From Acorus gramineus (lineage: Eukaryota; Streptophyta; Magnoliopsida; Acorales; Acoraceae): a stretch of DNA of 64,000 bases. The position numbers and the translations under genes were made by a program. The stretch is from NCBI GenBank assembly GCA_030737835.1, contig CM060857.1:5644746-5708745 (forward strand), given 5' to 3'. Below, in pieces: positions 1 to 9,527 of this stretch (the first letter of the stretch is position 1; each line of letters begins with the position of its first letter). The notes under the pieces were generated by a model that made no database searches, was not told the origin of the DNA, and saw nothing but the letters and a program-made list of their open reading frames with translations.

Positions 1-317
1 GGAGTGAGGGTGTGGATGAGACAAAGACGCGTCGCCTCGTGACCAAATTGCTGTTCGACCGTTCCTGATGAGGTTGGGTCCGGTCTTGAGAAGGATGTTG
101 AATGACATCGTTGGGTGATCATCTAGAGGTAGATGATCCGGAGGGGTTAGTGGTGTTCTTTAAATGATGTCTTCTTCCAGTGTTCCTTTCTGGATTAAGG
201 GGCCTTGTGAGGTCGCGTTGGAACCCGGGCTAGGGTACTTCGTGTTCCTTGTTTGGTTGTCGGGGTATCCTATATCGGGATTTCATGGTGCCCTCCCGAG
301 GTTTCTTTTCCCAGGTA
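1..317 (+). repeat. Rearranged LTR fragments of the family A/B Gypsy LTR
   Basis: Two pieces of the long LTR family lie here in non-canonical order. Bases 1-150 match the reverse complement of the variant-B LTR near 47870-48000 (shared words around the GGTCCGGTCTTG and ACATCGTTGGG motifs). Bases 190-315 match the block present in every family-A LTR that contains GTGTTCCTTGTTTGGTTGTCGGG (compare 35235-35340). In intact LTRs the second block lies upstream of the first, so the order here is scrambled. The piece probably derives from the 5' LTR of the element whose 3' LTR starts at 956. The window edge hides the rest. Confidence 0.6.
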
Positions 318-941
318 AGGGATGCCATGGAAGCATCAGATAGATGAGAGATCAGTGCGAGTTTGGTTAGAGGTTAAGGCCTTTTGGGCTGAGTGGTTTC
401 TGGTGAAGGCATATCTGTGGACCCGGGTAAGACGCTTGCTATGTCGAATTGGCGTAGGCCGTCGAACCCCGCAAGGATTCGGAGCTTCTCGAGTTTGGCG
501 GGTTATTGTAGGAAGCTTGACGAGGGACTCTCGAAAATAGCTGTTCCTCTTAACCGCCTTACTCGGAAGGATGTCCGGTTCGAGTGGTCCCCGTCTTGCG
601 AGGAGAGCTTCCTGGAGTTTACTCGGAGGCTCACCTCAGCGCCAATTCTTACCTCTCCGTCTTGGAGTGGTGGGTTCGCAGTTGGGTAAAGGTGTCCACG
701 ATCCTGCTCACGTCATCCCGTTCGAGCCGCTTGTCTCTGAGCCGGACAGTCATTCGTGGAGCAGTCGATTGAGATCATGGACCGCCGCGTGAGGAGGCTC
801 TGCACCAAGACCGTCCAGTTGGTCGAGGTGCGATGGCAGCACCGTTCCGGTGTCAAGGACACATGGAAGCTCATGGATGCCAGGTGTGACGCATCTTTTC
901 CCCTCCTAGATGTTTTTGCATATTTTGAGGACAAAATTTCC
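318..941 (+). pseudogene. Deleted Gypsy polyprotein: RT/RNase H fragment joined to the C-terminus
   Basis: This is a broken Ty3/Gypsy pol gene. From about 340 the reading is the end of reverse transcriptase and the connection (VVSGEGISVDPGK), then the RNase H entry (VPLNRLTRKDVRFEW, CEESF, LTSAPIL) up to about 689. An in-frame TGA and small deletions occur before VVSGEG. Around 690 the reading jumps, with frame changes, to the extreme C-terminus (HVIPFEPL, then MDRRVRRL, TVQLVEVRWQHRSG and AYFEDKIS) and a stop at 942-944. The integrase and most of RNase H are missing. The C-terminal wording resembles the integrase tail of chromoviruses of the Tekay/Del type; that lineage is my inference. The gene is the only internal sequence in the window that is physically attached to a family-A LTR. 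Confidence 0.85.
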
Positions 942-955
942 TAAGGGGGGAAGAA
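942..955 (+). promoter_or_regulatory. Polypurine tract before the 3' LTR
   Basis: A purine run with six consecutive G lies immediately after the polyprotein stop and directly before the TG of the LTR at 956. In LTR retrotransposons this is the plus-strand primer site. Its position fixes the left end of family-A LTRs and proves their orientation. Confidence 0.8.
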
Positions 956-2881
956 TGTTATATATGTGTCACTTTTTAGCCTGCTGGTAACCGTTGGAGC
1001 GTTCTGGCAGTTTTTAATTTTTTTTGGTTTTTCGATCGGAACCGCTAATTTTCAGACTGTTAGCTATCGTCTGAGCTAGAGGACTCCGATTGAAAATCTA
1101 ACTGCATATTTGGTGTCCTGGTGCCATTTTAGACCTCTCACGAAAATTTCGTTGAATTCTGGCATCGTTTGCAAAAATTTCGCAGTTCCGGGGCGTATCC
1201 GGGTTTTTAAGTCGCGCATTATATGAAAGGAATCAAAAATATCTTTTTACTATTCATCATCCCTACGACTTGCTCTCTCTCTCTCCTCTCCTCCGTTTTT
1301 CTTCCGTTTGAGCCCCCTAGAGCCCTCAAAGCTTAAAACCTAAAGCACGGGAAGTGTAGATCGGGTCCCGATCTACACTCCGGTGTTTTCAAATCCCAAT
1401 TCCGGCGAGTTTTGCCCGTCCGTCCGCCCTCTCTTCGTCCCTGATTTGAGCCATCTCGGCGGTGGAGGTAGATCGGGGCGTAGGAGAGCCTTTGAGAAAG
1501 GTTTCGGCGCGCGGAGAGCCACCGGACTTCCCCTCCTCCCCTTGGTAAGCCCCCTTTCCCTCTTTTTCTTGCATAGATGTATGCTAGGGGGGTGGTTTTG
1601 TGGTTGGGAGGCGGTTGGCGGCGGTGGGTGGCCGTCGGAGGGCTGTGGGAGGCGGTCGGAGGCTGTGGTGGTGGTCGGAGGTGGGTGGTAGAGGAGCTCG
1701 GGCTCGGGCAGGATGGCAGGGCAGCAGCAGTAGGCGCAGCAGCCGCAGGCGCAGCAGGCAGGGCCGCTGGCAGGGCGCGCGCGTGCGTGGGCGCGGGCGT
1801 GCGCGCGGGCGTGCGCTCGGGCTGGCGCTGGGCGTGCCTGGTGCTGGGCGTGCAGGGCTAGTCGGGTGCTAGGCTGGTAGGGCTAGCTGGGTAGGCTGGG
1901 AGCAGGGCACCAGTTTGCTGGGCGCGCGAGCGCGTGCGCGCGGGCGCGCGCGGGCGTGCGCTCGGGGGGTGCAGGGGCGCTCGGGCATCAGGCGGGCAGT
2001 GCCCCGGGCGTGCAGGCGAGCGGTGCTCGGGCCACTAGGCGACGCGCGCAGGCAGGCAACGCGGGCGGCAGCGCGGGCAGGCTGGCAGGCGCGCTGGGCG
2101 CGTGCTGCCAGGCGCGCTGGGCGCGTGTTGCGCGGGCGTGCGCGTGGACGCTGGGTGAGGGTCCCGGGCGCTGGGCGCTGGGCGCTGAGCGCTGGGCGCG
2201 GGTCGCGGGTACCGGGTGCTGGCCGAGGGTGCTGGGCGTCTGGGCGTCTGGGCGCTGGCGGGCGCAGTCGCGCGCGGGTGCGTGCGCGCGGGTGCGCGCC
2301 GAGTGGGTGCGCGGGTGCGCGCGGGTGCTGGCGCGAGCGGGGGTGCGCGCGCGCGCGGCAGGGCACCTGGGCACTTCGCCTGGGTGCTGGGCAGGGCGCC
2401 TGGGCATGCGCCTGGGCGCGGTGCTGGGGGCCAGTGCGTGCGCGTGGGTTGTGCCGTTCACTGAGCGTGTGGCTCACCCCTCGCATAATATTTTCTTCAG
2501 TGTCATCTGAGTCGGATCCAGAGGAGGAGCTCCCCGAGGGACTTCATCAGTAGCGGAGTAGCGCCACGTCCCGCGAGTTGCAGAGACTATCAGCATCCCT
2601 TGTACCAGTATGTATTATTTTCCGTGCTTGGGCACACGTTTGTGTTGTATTTGGACGTCTTTGTATGTATATTGGCTCTCACAGGACATGTGATTATGTA
2701 TGGAGTCTGTAGTGTGTTTTGATTACAGATTCAGTCTTTAGTTATCCGCATTTGGTGTATATATCATGTCAGCCCTGCTTTTGTTGTCTGCGTGTCATTT
2801 GTATGATATTATTGACCTCCTGTGTAGTTTCTGATATTTTATATACACTTGCCGCGTCCCGGGGACGCCTGGGGCGTGACA
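956..2881 (+). mobile_element. 3' LTR of family-A Gypsy element (copy A1, internally deleted)
   Basis: It starts TGTTATATATGTGTCAC after a polypurine tract and ends GGGGCGTGACA. A TATA-like ATTATATGA lies near 1217. A perfect 27-bp palindrome lies at 1353-1379 (AGTGTAGATCGGG, T, and its complement). A donor-like TTG|GTAAGC is at 1545. A GC-rich, CpG-dense block covers about 1600-2450. An acceptor-like TTTTCTTCAG ends at 2500. At 1926 bp it is about 1.2 kb shorter than the other copies: it passes straight from the GC block to the GGGTTGTGCCGTTCACTGAG motif and so lacks the micro-exon and the middle repeats. The partner 5' LTR is outside the window or reduced to 1-317. Confidence 0.9.
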
Positions 2882-2984
2882 CCATCAGCGGAACGGAAGA
2901 GAGCTGGAGCAGGCGGATCCGACTACCAAAACCCGGTATGTCAATTTCTCACCCCTCTGATCGGTATCAAAACACATAACGCAA

Positions 2985-3363
2985 AATGAAGTTATTCACT
3001 TGCTCACTCTCACGTATGTGGTTTGTTCTCCCCATTGTCTTCCTTGGCTCCCAATCCATGGTGGCCATCCAACGCTCTCGCAACGACGTTTGGATCGTAT
3101 GCTTTATCGTCGGTGCCAACACAGCTATCACCCTCTTGTTCTGGAGCATATAGGCCCATGAGAGCTCCAGTCGGATCGAAGCAGAAGGAGAAGCACAAGA
3201 TCTTCATATAGTTTTAAGCGACCCTTTTGAATGTTGGTTTTGCTTGTAGGGTTGACAATGATGATGCCCTTAGTTAGGTCGTTGGTTTTGTGGGCTTTGG
3301 TGGTCATCACCACAGTTGGTACTTTTCATCTCCACTTTCTCAACCCTGATCACAGGGCTTGAA
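2985..3363 (+). pseudogene. Decayed paralogue of the four-helix membrane protein
   Basis: The sequence aligns along most of its length with the intact reading frame at 30471-30944 (MWFVLPIVFLGSQSMVAIQRSRNDVW, then the second helix and the final HFLNPDHRA-like end). It lacks the first about 30 codons and has no start codon. Position 3151-3153 is TAG where the intact copy has TAC after LLFWSI, one codon is lost nearby, and a Trp codon has become TAG at about 3210. The gene is therefore non-functional. It lies directly downstream of the LTR that ends at 2881, which may have removed its 5' part. The protein family is not recognised. Confidence 0.75.
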
Positions 3364-4211
3364 ACCAACTGTGGTTTGCATGTAGCTACCTTCCCATCTA
3401 TCAGATGGATAAGTGTATTTTGTGTGTTTTACTTGTACAAAAAAATATTAATGTAAAGTTGTAAATCGTATGAATAAGTGGACTGTGTTTACTCCACTAA
3501 CAATCTGATGTAGCGTAATCCTACGCACTTCTACGTATCCGATCAAAGCTGTAAGATCTATAGGCTCTAACAACGTTGTTGATTCTTCAGAAGAATGTGT
3601 GCTTCAACAATTTGTTTATTTCTCAAAGAAATATCAAATGATGGAAATATACGTAATTGATATTCACCATGAATAACAAGACGAAGGAAATAAAATAAAT
3701 TGTATTGATAAAAAACTGAATTAATTATGTGATTTACAGGTCTATTTATAGAACAGAAAATCCTTAACAAACTATGATCTCAACTGATTATCTAAATCTG
3801 CAAACTAGGATCTCAACAGATTCTCTAAATCTGTAAAATCATAAAAAAATTCTAATTAAATCCTAACTAATATTCAAATTCAAATCAAAATTTGAAATTC
3901 AAATTTAAATATAGATCCTAAAACAAGGAAATAAATCTTAACAAACTCAAAAACTACTAAAAATAGTAATAATAACTTTCAAATGTTGATTTGACCTCCA
4001 AGACAATCTCAGAACGCTTCAAAATCTTGCATAAGGGCATACCAACTAGTCAATTAGGGTTCATCGATACGAATGCGTGGATATATTATAATAGCGATTC
4101 TGATCTACCGTTTAAAAGTTATGGCTATCTAAAATCACGATGTTCTCAAATGATCAAGATGTCTTTTTCTTTTCTGGTCCATCTGATCTCGTCTGTCCAT
4201 GCAATTTGTGG
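3364..4211. other. AT-rich spacer containing an LTR-like block
   Basis: No gene is visible. About 3536-4010 is AT-rich. On the minus strand it carries CTATAAATAGACC (about 3740-3752) followed by a T-rich leader, the layout of a short LTR promoter, but no paired LTR or TSD could be found. A stretch of about 40 bases around 3475-3510 (ATAAGTGGACTGTG) recurs at 8180-8225 beside the tandem LTRs. Confidence 0.35.
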
Positions 4212-4697
4212 CTATGATATTGTGGCCGATAAAGCAAAGGCGACGTTGGCGATGACAAACATCACCCACCTCATGCCATTGCTAAAACCACTGCCAGGAG
4301 GCTTTGCGGTCATGATGACAAGGATCAGATTGGAGGCAATTAGATTGGCGACGGCACACGCGACGAGCGGCCAATGCTTCGCTGGATCCTCCATGGCCAG
4401 CACTCCCATGCATCCGGCCGCGGAGAGAATCAACATCGTCTTGGGCCCGCCGTGATGAGCCTTTTCAGGGGTTGACGAGAGATGGGCGATGAAGCCGTTG
4501 ATGGCGATGATGTACCAGTCTTTGGGGGATCCATAAATGGCGATCATCAAGTTGAAGTATAGGAAGGCGTACAAGATGTCCTTCGGCGTCCATGGCAGTT
4601 CATTAAATTGGGATTTGCAGATCGTCTTCTGTTTTTGCGATGGCTGCTTTGTCACATCGGAGTTATTAGAGAACCCATATTGGGGTTGATATATTCA
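4212..4697 (-). pseudogene. Open frame for a small multi-helix membrane protein without a start codon
   Basis: The frame is open from a TGA at 4695-4697 to a TAG at 4212-4214, about 160 codons. The translation contains PWTPKDILYAFLYFNLMIAIYG, a second helix around LILSAAGCMGVLAM, a third around VACAVANLIASNLILVIM and a last around MRWVMFVIANVAFAL, so three to four membrane segments are likely. There is no ATG before the first helix; a GTG at 4653-4655 precedes TKQPSQKQK. Either an upstream exon carries the start or it has been lost. Size and layout recall the protein at 30471-30944, but I could not establish homology. Flanking DNA at 4680-4850 does resemble 29830-30060 near that gene. Function is unknown. 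Confidence 0.4.
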
Positions 4698-5385
4698 AAA
4701 TTGGTAAAATTCTATGAAGCTTTGGTTCCTTTTAATGTATCATTAAGACATTAATCATGGAAGAAGATTTGAGAGAGACCGTATCTGTATAAGGAAAAAA
4801 AGTCATCATCGGAGGTCGCGTGATAGCTGGGTCAACAAAAAAATTTTTATCCGGTTAAATAATTTAACAGTGATGATACACTTACTTGATTTTACAATTT
4901 CGTTTATAGTCTCATACGCTATAATAATACAATATATATTGTGTTATTATAGTGTATAGGGTTCTATTATAATATATAAAGTGAATTTTTTTTATAGAAA
5001 AAATATATCATTGTATCTTAATATATATATATTTCATTTCGTATAATAGTATATACTTTTCAGTATATAATTTAAAAAAAAACCGATGGGACTTTCATTA
5101 GTGTCCATATGCATATTAATCCCATGACTAACTCTAAGGGAGCCAGAGCCCGATCCCATCGACCATGCTTGAGCGCATGGGGATTCATTTAGTATACATT
5201 GTTAAAACACAATGCCAGGTCTAATTGGGCTAAATAGTAATTTATATTCGAGGGTTTGGATTCTTTGTTTGCTTTTTCATACTTGTATCTTGTATGACTT
5301 TTATCGTGGGGTTGTTATATAATCATGGTTAAGATGTAAATACATTAAATCATGAATGGGCCCATGTGTGATAAATGAATCCATT
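4698..5385. other. AT-rich spacer, no gene seen
   Basis: The stretch is low-complexity AT-rich DNA. Its first 150 bases resemble 29830-30060 (AAAATTCTATGAAGCTT, ACCATGGAAGAAGATT-like words), which suggests an old local duplication. No reading frame or RNA gene is supported. Confidence 0.4.
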
Positions 5386-5880
5386 TCATTTGATGAATTT
5401 AAACCTATCTGATTGATACAACCACAAAAAATCAACATGTTGTCTAAACGGCTTCGAGCCCTCCAACATATCCAGCATGTTGTCTAAACGGGGGATAGAA
5501 AATCGGTACTTGACGGTGATTCTGTTGATGGCTCTACTGTCCACGCACATGCTCCAACTTCCATCTTTCTTGGGCACCAGCAAGGTAGGAACGGCACAAG
5601 GACTCATCCTCTCACAGATGAACCCCTTTTGTAGCAGGTCTTATATTTGTTCTCTCAAAATCGCACACACATTCGGACTCATCCGATAATGGGGTAGATT
5701 AGGTAAACTTGCCCCAGGAATAAGATCTATGTGATGTTGAATATCTCTCAATGGCGGTAGCTTATCAGGCAACTCTTCATAAACAAGTTCTCTGAAATCC
5801 TCTAGTAATGACTTAATGATAGGGGCTATCACCACTGGAATTTCTTCTTGTCCCTCCACAACAAGAGATCTAACAACCAT
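5386..5880 (-). pseudogene. Gypsy reverse transcriptase fragment (element E1)
   Basis: On the minus strand 5880-5641 reads the region before RT (PVVIAPIIKSLLEDFRELVYEELPDKLPPLRDIQHHIDLIPGASLPN), and 5607-5386 reads the start of the RT fingers and palm ([31 protein letters not shown]). The two pieces are in different frames. The fragment stops before the YxDD active site, so the element is truncated at its 3' side at about 5386. It follows the protease and gag pieces of the same element at higher coordinates. Confidence 0.85.
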
Positions 5881-6017
5881 ACTCCCTTTGCTTCTTTTGC
5901 ATCTGCCATGAACTGTGCTTCGGATTCAGCGATTGTCAATATTGATTGACCATCGACTTTATGGCCTTTGTTGGCTGGTTGCAATCCTGAGGGGGCCACC
6001 GCAATTTTATGTGACTT

Positions 6018-6524
6018 TCAAAAGAACATATAGGTGTTGTCTGGTCCCCTATAAGTGATGTCAACATCATATTGCCAGGGTCTCCCTAACAACACATGGC
6101 TAGCATCCATGTCCACCACATCGCAAAGCACTTCATCTTGATAATATTTGCCAATTGAAATAAGAACTTTACAAATTTCTGTTACCTTCACCGTTGGTCC
6201 TTTCTTGATCCACCCTATAGAATAACGAGCATGATGTTTCTCTGTTGGCAACTTCATGTGATCCACCAGGTTCTTCGCCAAAAAGTTTTCGCAGCTTTCA
6301 CTATCTACAATCAAATTGTAGACCTTATTGATAATACAGCAAGATCTGAAAATAATGTGCCGTTGATTGGAGTCCTCGTGTTTCAGAGAATACAACAATC
6401 GTTGTACGACAAGGCTGACTCGATCTCCGTCCTCCTCCGCGAACTCACCACCCTCATATGTAAGATCTTCATCGAATTCTTCATCTTCCGCATCATCATT
6501 GTCGCCCTCTTCTACTAGATTCAC
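6018..6524 (-). pseudogene. Gypsy retropepsin region (element E1)
   Basis: The translation contains an acidic linker ([17 protein letters not shown]), then a retropepsin-like domain: [18 protein letters not shown] is the active-site strand, where the usual D[ST]G is D-S-E, and [20 protein letters not shown] is the second conserved strand. The substitution at the active site suggests an inactive enzyme. In an intact element the protease releases the gag and pol products. Further upstream, at about 6545-6620 on the minus strand, a CCHC zinc knuckle is readable (CYRCGKLGHH). Confidence 0.8.
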
Positions 6525-7049
6525 GGTCTTGCGTTCTAGACATGGTTAGAATGATGTCCTAACTTTCCACACCGATAGCAATTGCCTGACATAGGCTTAG
6601 TATAAGGGTTTGGATTCTTTGGTGGAGTATGATTTGCTGGGATAGTTGTTTGATTGACACCACTTGGTTCATTGTGCACAACCTTGGATGGTATTCCTTG
6701 AGTTCTCATCTGATTGAATGGAGTTTGAGATGCCAGACCTTTTCATTTGTCATAGGAAGGGACAGAATCTGGGTTGTTTCTGCAAAAGTTTGAAGAACTT
6801 CGGGTTTTTTGATCCATGAGTTCTGCCATTAGCGCCATGCTATTGGCTTCTTCGATGGTCCACACCATGTGTAAGCCAATCCGATCTCGGATTCAAGGCT
6901 TTAACCCATTAAGGTATCGGGCCACACATTGTCCTTCGATTTCTGCGATGTTATTTCTATCCAAAAGCTTCAAAAAACTTAGCAGTATAATCAAATACCG
7001 ATCGATTACTTTAGCCACATTCTGATATAGTTGGAATAGGTACTATTCA

Positions 7050-7632
7050 TAATCTGGTGGAAGAAATCGTTCCATCAGAAGTTGCTTCATTCGCCTCCAT
7101 GAATGAATATGTGCCTTCCCTTATAGCTGCCGAGTCTTCTGGAGTTGATCCCACCAAACTGCTGCACCGCTCTTCAACCGAAAAGCCACCAATTTGATCA
7201 TCCTTTCTTCTGGGATCTCCATCATGTCAAAGAATCTTTCGATCTCTGAGATCCAATCGAGAAAATCCTCGATCTACAAATTACCATTGAAGTACGGAAT
7301 ATCCGCCTTCAATCGGTAATCATTGTGCTCCACACGCCGCCCTCTCGGCTGATATAATCCATCACCTTCATCCTCTGAGTCTTCCTCATCATCAAGTTGA
7401 TAACGAGTGGGACGTCGAACGATGTTTTGAGCAACAGGTCGGCCTTGGGCAACTCCCCGGAGCGTCTCCTATCACCTTCAGGATGTCTGTTATTGGGGTT
7501 GAGGTTCAGGCCAGCGATCATCGTGCAGATCTCTCTCATCTGATCGCGTTGTTCCTCAATCGCCTTCCACGCATCCTCCAAACCACGACCAGCGTCATCA
7601 GATTGGTTGTTTTCCTCTTTGTTATCCGCCAT
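7050..7632 (-). pseudogene. Gypsy gag gene (element E1)
   Basis: It starts at ATG 7632-7630 (MADNKEENNQSDDAGRG), 20 bases from the primer-binding site. A predicted coiled stretch follows (AWKAIEEQRDQMREI), then the retrotransposon gag domain with frame breaks ([45 protein letters not shown]). Gag forms the particle that packages the RNA. The motifs match plant chromovirus gag. Several frameshifts and stops show that it is dead. Confidence 0.8.
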
Positions 7633-7651
7633 CGAAGCCAGGAAAATCCTC

Positions 7652-7663
7652 GCTCTGATACCA
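7652..7663 (-). promoter_or_regulatory. Primer-binding site, initiator-Met tRNA type
   Basis: The minus strand reads TGGTATCAGAGC, the complement of the 3' end of plant initiator methionine tRNA. It lies between the gag start and the end of the LTR and marks 7666-8168 as the 5' LTR of element E1. Confidence 0.85.
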
Positions 7664-7665
7664 CC

Positions 7666-8168
7666 TAACGCTGCGAAAAACTAGAACAAAGATCCAACCA
7701 GCGTTGAGATCCTTCAACAAACCACAATTCTCAACAGAGAAATATAACTCAAAAATATATTAATGAAAACTGCCAACCCTAACTTACAAATCTCCCTTTT
7801 ATACTAAAAGTTACCAAAAATAGTAAAAACAAAAATTTGTTATAACTAACTCTAGAGGATCCTAGAAGATCTTCGGATTTGATTTCAGTCAAATCCGAGT
7901 TATTATGAAGGAGATATTCATAATCTAAAAAGTTACTAAAAATAGCAAAAATGCCATTTTGAGGACCGAAAAATAGGAAAAATGGAAAAATAAGCGCGCG
8001 TTGTGGCATAGTGATAGCTTTTAAAAATCTCCTCGATATCTATCTCCAGTAAAAATTTCAGGCGATTCCAAGTTCAGGGCGCCATTTATTTCTATTAGCC
8101 AGTTTTTCTGTAAATATTTGGAAATCTCAAAATGTCGGGTTCATCACTCCCTGAATGCGTCGGCCACC
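7666..8168 (-). mobile_element. 5' LTR of Gypsy element E1
   Basis: This LTR of about 500 bp is defined by its repeat at 8256-8733 and by the adjacent primer-binding site. The right end is near 8168, where the two copies diverge after CGGCCACC. The left end is TAACGC before the PBS; the same TTA ending appears in related LTRs at 46507, 61701 and 8256, so this family seems to end in TTA and not CA. Confidence 0.65.
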
Positions 8169-8255
8169 TGTTCTGCATCAATAAGTGGACTGTGTTGTTT
8201 ACTCCGCTGGCAGTCTCTTTTCTCTAATGGAGTAGATGCTTCGTTAGATAGATAA
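8169..8255. other. Spacer between two LTR copies
   Basis: Between the two LTR copies lies a short stretch sharing about 40 bases with 3475-3510. It shows that the copies are not a simple tandem duplication without spacer. Confidence 0.5.
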
Positions 8256-8733
8256 TAACGCAGCAAAAAACTTGAACAAAGATCCAACAAGCGTTGAGAT
8301 CCTTCAATAAACCACAATTCTTAAAAGACAAATAAAACTCAAAAATATATTAATCAAAAGCTGAAAACCCTAAATTACAAGTCTCCCTTTTAACTTAAAA
8401 ATTACTAAAAATAGTAAAAATAGAAGTTTGTTGTAACTAAATTTAGAGGATCCTAGAAGATCCTCGAAATTGATAGAAAGCAAATCTGAGCTGTTATGAA
8501 ATAGATATTCAGAATCTAAAAAGTTACTCATAGGAACAATATAAAAATAAGCGCGCGTTGTGGCCTAGCGACAACTTTTGAAGATCTCCTCGATATCTAG
8601 CTCTAGTAAAAATTAAAATCGTTTCCGAGTTTGGGGCTCCTTGTATTCGTACTAGCCGGTTTTTCTTGTAAATACATGGAAATCTCAAAGTGGACTTTTT
8701 CGGGTTCATCACTCTCGGAACGCATCGGCCACC
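8256..8733 (-). mobile_element. Second LTR of the E1 family, probably solo
   Basis: It is a diverged direct copy of 7666-8168 (shared words AAAGATCCAAC, GCGTTGAGATCCTTCAA, GCGCGCGTTGTGGC). The flanks are GATAA at 8251-8255 and GGTAA at 8734-8738, four of five matching, which would fit a solo LTR with an aged TSD. No internal sequence is attached on either side. Confidence 0.55.
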
Positions 8734-9527
8734 GGTAATGAATTCCCTACCTCAAAGTGTGTTGTTGAAGAAATCCCTTGCGCTCGTTCAGTTTGAGGAT
8801 ATGAAGAAGGAGAATAATCATAAATAATATACCGACAAGATTCATTAAACCAAGACCACACCGCTAGACATGACATAGAGAGGTGCGAACAATGGTGACG
8901 AGGGTGATTTATAGGGAAGTCGTCCTCTTTTTTCCATATCCATAACTGAGGTGCCCGACATTGATGCAAGTAAGTCAATCCGTACACCAATCCCTTCACC
9001 TCGCACCTTACGCTGTGGGTCGCTAATAACCTGAACAAATGCTCTGGTGGGGTAGACCTGCATCTAGGGCAATTTGTAATTGTCCTAGATGCAGTTTAAG
9101 AACTGGTCCACTGATGGATATAAAAGATCACCCACACCATTAGACTAGGGCAATTTGTAATTGTCATTCTTTTGTTTGTATTTTAACTCGTGTTGCCTAT
9201 GATCCATGAAAATACCTTAGTCTTGGCGCATGTCTCAAAAGAGCTGGCTCTAGCACTGTCGATGCTTCCAAGGAGAAGGTAAAAATAGAAACACCCTCCA
9301 AAATAGGGCAAGTTGGCCATTATAAAAAAATACTACAAAAAAAAGAAAGGATAAAGTGGGTATCCAATGCGGGCCTGCGTCCTCCACCCTAAAAAAAAAA
9401 AACAGGAAAAAAAAAGAAGAAGAAGAAGAAGAAGAAGAAAAGCAGTAAAGAAGAAAGCTGAGGGGACCGAGTGACTTAGGACATGTGCTAGGATTGGGGC
9501 AATTTTTTAGTTGGTTCAAGGAAGACA
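8734..9527. other. Spacer with a GAA microsatellite
   Basis: No convincing gene is visible. A (GAA)n run of about 25 bases lies at 9416-9440 within a purine-rich stretch. A reading frame on the minus strand at 8709-9038 shows no recognisable domain and is not called. Confidence 0.4.

Noticed and set aside
1600..2450. CpG island of a host promoter or rDNA spacer
   Set aside because: The tract recurs at the same internal place in every family-A LTR, so it belongs to the repeat.
1869..2553. Open frames of 205 and 212 codons
   Set aside because: GC block of copy A1; explained by scarcity of AT-rich stop codons.
8709..9063. Minus-strand frames of 109 and 72 codons as a gene
   Set aside because: No recognisable domain, overlapping frames compete, and part lies inside an LTR.
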